The notes under the pieces are model-generated. The model was not told the origin of the DNA and made no database searches. It saw only the letters and a program-made list of their open reading frames with translations. Below are positions 60,856-64,000 of a stretch of 64,000 bases of DNA, in pieces. The DNA comes from Phallus indusiatus. Taxonomy: Eukaryota > Basidiomycota > Agaricomycetes > Phallales > Phallaceae. How positions within the stretch are numbered: the stretch's first letter is position 1; the number at the start of each line of letters is the position of its first letter. A program made the translations under genes and the position numbers. The stretch lies in contig JAQFWX010000057.1 in the NCBI GenBank assembly GCA_027605045.1, positions 174,966-238,965 of the forward strand, given 5' to 3'.

Positions 60856-63800
60856 AAAAAATAAGACAGAAACCACTTCCAAAAACAGCTCAACTGCGAG
60901 TAGCTTTGACTTTATGCGAGCTCTGTCCGAGTCAGGTAAAAAATGAGGCGTTCCTGAAATCGATATTAAATGAACTTCTTAGATGATGGTAACTTCCGGC
61001 TCATTTGAGACCGAATGGGAAATATATAGAAGGAAATTATTAATTTAACTCGCTCGTCTTCTCTTTGTACATATACTCACCCAGCGAAGAAAGTCATAAA
61101 CCCAAACGACGACATACGTGTTGCATACATTGGGACCTGTCTAGTTCACGGTATGCTAGATACGACCGAAATATATCACGTAAAATATAAAGAATTGTTC
61201 TACTACTTCCGCGGCAGCAGATGAGACCCGATTCCACATGATTCCGAGCTTTTTTGACAGTCGGGGGAATTGCGCCGGCTTACCTTCGGCAGGTTGTCGG
61301 CACTGGTGTCGCCAAGCCCTCGGATACCATCACAGTTCGTTTCAATTGTTTCTTCCCTGTTCTCCACTTATTCCCAAACTTCCCAAAAACCAGACATCCC
61401 GCCAAGCGTCATCGGCCTTTTGATTCAGATCTTTGCATTGAAATCTTCACAAGTCCGAAAAGACACTTTGAACCAGACAGGCGCACCATGCATGACATCA
61501 TACTGATTCAGTATGAGCAGAACAAATGATGGTCGGTCGTATAATGCCAACATATGTCGGGAATGAGAGGACTTCGCAAAAGACTTTGTGAGAAAAAAAT
61601 GGTAACCATTTGATTTTTTTCATCTATGCAATTTTCAGATCACCGGTACCATCGGAGGCTACTGGACGCACAAAAAAAGAAACCCCACAACGTTTGTGTA
61701 CCCGAGTTTTCATATCAATCTATCAAGCAGGAAGAAGCTGTTGTCTTGTACTTCTTCTGTGCCTTACAAACCCTTCGAGAACGAATAGAGCAGCATTAGT
61801 CAGGCCATGTGGTAAAGTCAGTCCTTAGTCCACCTTCTTCACAGGCGGATTCTGTCAAAGATGTAGATCGCTTGAATGCACGGTTTTCTTTACTGAAAAT
61901 AGAATTAATTTCTTATTCTTCAAGTTGAGAACAGTTCGGGAATGTACTTCCTACCGTATCGTACTGGGTTGAGGTCTCGGAACTTTCTGTCGGAACTTTC
62001 GGTTTTTGACTCTCCAGCTGTCGGTTATTTTTTGACATGCATCTGGCAACTGTCATTTACTAGCAGCCAACGGGACAAATTAGCATGAAATATGGTCTCT
62101 TTGAATGAATTGTGAGTTCCACGGTGGGGCGTTTATAAATAACTCTGATGCGTTTTCGGGCTTCACCACGCATGCGCAGGTGCTAAAAACGTCCTTTTCG
62201 AACACCTTCTAATGGTACTAAAGAGAATCTATCTCACTCGGCAAAATTATCTTCCAAAATGTTGGGTTTGCATTCCTTGTGGCGTTCTCCCAAGTTTGAC
62301 TCATGAAAAATGTGAAGTTTTTCATTTATTTCTTCCTGTTGCCACAATTTGATGCGTCTCGCGGAATATGCTTATTACGGAAGGTAAAAATGATTCTTGC
62401 GATCTGCTGCATGAAGCCGGAAGGAACTGACTCGTAAGGTCTCCTGCAGACTCAGCTGTGAATGCTGATCGCTAATTATAATTTCACCAGCCAAGACGCC
62501 AAAGACCTTCTTGACAGCAGCGGACTCCCACAGGCACTGTTCTTTTAACTCTTCACGGGATCTTTATTTGAAAAGAGTAGCGCATTACAGGCTAGACTTT
62601 CTGTCAGCTGGTACCCGAAATTTGAACATCCTACCAAGGTGTTCTTTTTTTTGACAGTTTTGCCCTCTTCCTGGCAATTTTTGAGAACGTGTTAGCCCCT
62701 TTCCTTTCACATGGTATGGATCTTGCTTACAAGTTTTTTGGGAGAGTGGTAAGTACATCTTTCTTCAATTCAAAACGTGCCCGCTATCTACACCTATCAG
62801 CTATCCTTCAGCTGAACTAGCCTGTGAGGACCCACAGGGATACTACCCCAACAACCTCTGCCATCGACATAATGAGGTTTCATTTTTCCGTATTTGGTTT
62901 AAGAACTGTTTTACGACTCTTTTTGAACGGCAGTGGATTTGGATGTCAAGATGAAGGATGCATGCTTAATACTTATTACTACTAGCAGCGGAGTAAAGTT
63001 TGGGTTGGTCTAAATTTGACAACTTTTAACTATTACGTGCACCGTGACGTATGTTCAAATTCATCATCAAGGTCCCCTACTTATCATTGTCCTACTAGAG
63101 TAGTACAATCCAAATTTACGGATTTAAGAGCCCCATTACCGGCCGCTGGCAGCTTGTTTGGTCCGATCTTTGCTTAAAGCGTTTAGGATCAAAAGCTTTA
63201 TTCTAGGAACTCTTTTTAAGGCCCACAAACCCAGCTGTCAATTTCACATGTTTATGTGCATTGCGCCATTTTAAGACGGTGTGTCGTTTGTATCAAAGCG
63301 CGAATTGTGACTGAAGTCGAGAATCAAGTAAGCCCCTGGTAAACTTACTAATACCGTCAGATGAATATCTATCTCTTAATGCCAATCTCTGTGGTTTTTC
63401 AGATTATCACACGGAGTAATGTCTACATGGATTTAACCAACTGCAAGCGACTTTGATTTTGAAATCCACAATGCTAATACATGCGCCGACCACACATCTT
63501 TTCCATTGGCCTGGGAAGGGTCGGCACTATTCCGAACGTACATTCCGAATCATTACGACTTAATACTGGTCAAAGATGCGGATTACTTCCAAATTGGATA
63601 CCTAGTTGGTCAAGATCCATTGAGACTTGATCTGTGGACTGGTCACACCCTCCGGGGTAATTGCCGATAGTATTGTCCATGTTAATGTCGATCAAAGTAA
63701 TTTCAACCCCTTCGTTGTTCAGCCAGAGTTCAAACTGATGGTTTGAAATGAAATATAATTCTTGAGATATGGACAGTGCTAATCAATATTGAAATTTAGG

Positions 63801-64000
63801 CCGATCCAGTTCAATCGGAGGCGTTAGTCAACACAAATTGTCCAAATCATGTCACAATTGGACAAGACGCGCAATTTTAAAGGCCATTGTCCGGAACCAC
63901 GCGCGAATTAGCTGTGTCCATAGCTATTATTCCATCTCCGGCCGGAATGTTGTCATGCTCGATGGATTAAATGATTAACCGCGGATTAACTATCGACGCG
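60856..64000. other. 3.1 kb without a recognisable gene
   Basis: Upstream of the hydrophobin and extending to the window end. Frames do not exceed about 90 codons (61238-61529 on three overlapping frames) and none shows a domain, signal peptide or credible splice chain. No tandem or terminal inverted repeats were seen by eye. The next gene is presumably outside the window. Confidence 0.5.

Noticed and set aside
61238..61529. Overlapping 60-90 codon frames right of the hydrophobin gene
   Set aside because: Three frames open at once over the same bases; no recognisable motif.

Overview
This is a window of a fungal nuclear genome, almost certainly from a mushroom-forming basidiomycete (Agaricomycete). 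The evidence is dense genes broken by many short introns (about 45-65 nt, usually GTRNGT...YAG), divergent and convergent gene pairs, and a typical gene set: class I hydrophobin, small RlpA-like double-psi barrel secreted protein, cysteine-rich small secreted proteins, expanded F-box and methyltransferase families, a FluG-like fusion and a YOR1-like ABC transporter. I see no rRNA, tRNA, CRISPR array or intact transposon.

Layout. 0-11.4 kb: the tail of one SAM methyltransferase and a complete tandem paralogue, an F-box protein, the bifunctional purine enzyme GARS-AIRS, a divergent pair (BCL7-type SWI/SNF subunit and tubulin cofactor A) and a UDP-glycosyltransferase. 11.4-19 kb: an accessory stretch with three tandem two-exon genes for 109-110 residue secreted proteins with eight conserved cysteines, then the double-psi barrel protein. 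19-21 kb: a decayed copy of a membrane-anchored multicopy family. 21.3-28.2 kb: a polytopic nitrilase-fold (Lnt-like) protein, a RAD51 paralogue (RAD57/XRCC3 type) and FluG. 28.2-33.6 kb: a gene graveyard with further copies of the membrane-anchored family, two fragments of the F-box-like gene at 35.3-36.2 kb, a duplicated block from upstream of FluG, and a truncated copy of the 5' end of the RAD51 paralogue. 33.7-60.8 kb: mostly housekeeping (S-formylglutathione hydrolase, RRP5, Tea1/Kel1-type kelch polarity protein, a divergent homeodomain protein, REEP/Yop1 membrane-shaping protein, YOR1-like ABC transporter, peroxisomal thiolase, hydrophobin). 60.8-64 kb: no recognisable gene.

How it works together. 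The core genes cover purine synthesis, ribosome assembly, tubulin folding, polarity, ER shaping, DNA repair, formaldehyde detoxification and peroxisomal beta-oxidation; they are not one pathway. The secreted set (three cysteine-rich proteins, double-psi barrel protein, hydrophobin) shares signal peptides and strong TATA boxes, and the barrel and hydrophobin promoters carry an identical TATA decamer. The most unusual observations are an apparent AT-AC intron in the thiolase gene, a GC-AG intron in the tubulin cofactor A gene, a homeodomain with His in place of the near-invariant Asn51, the tandem secreted-protein array, and the cluster of gene fragments copied from neighbouring genes.
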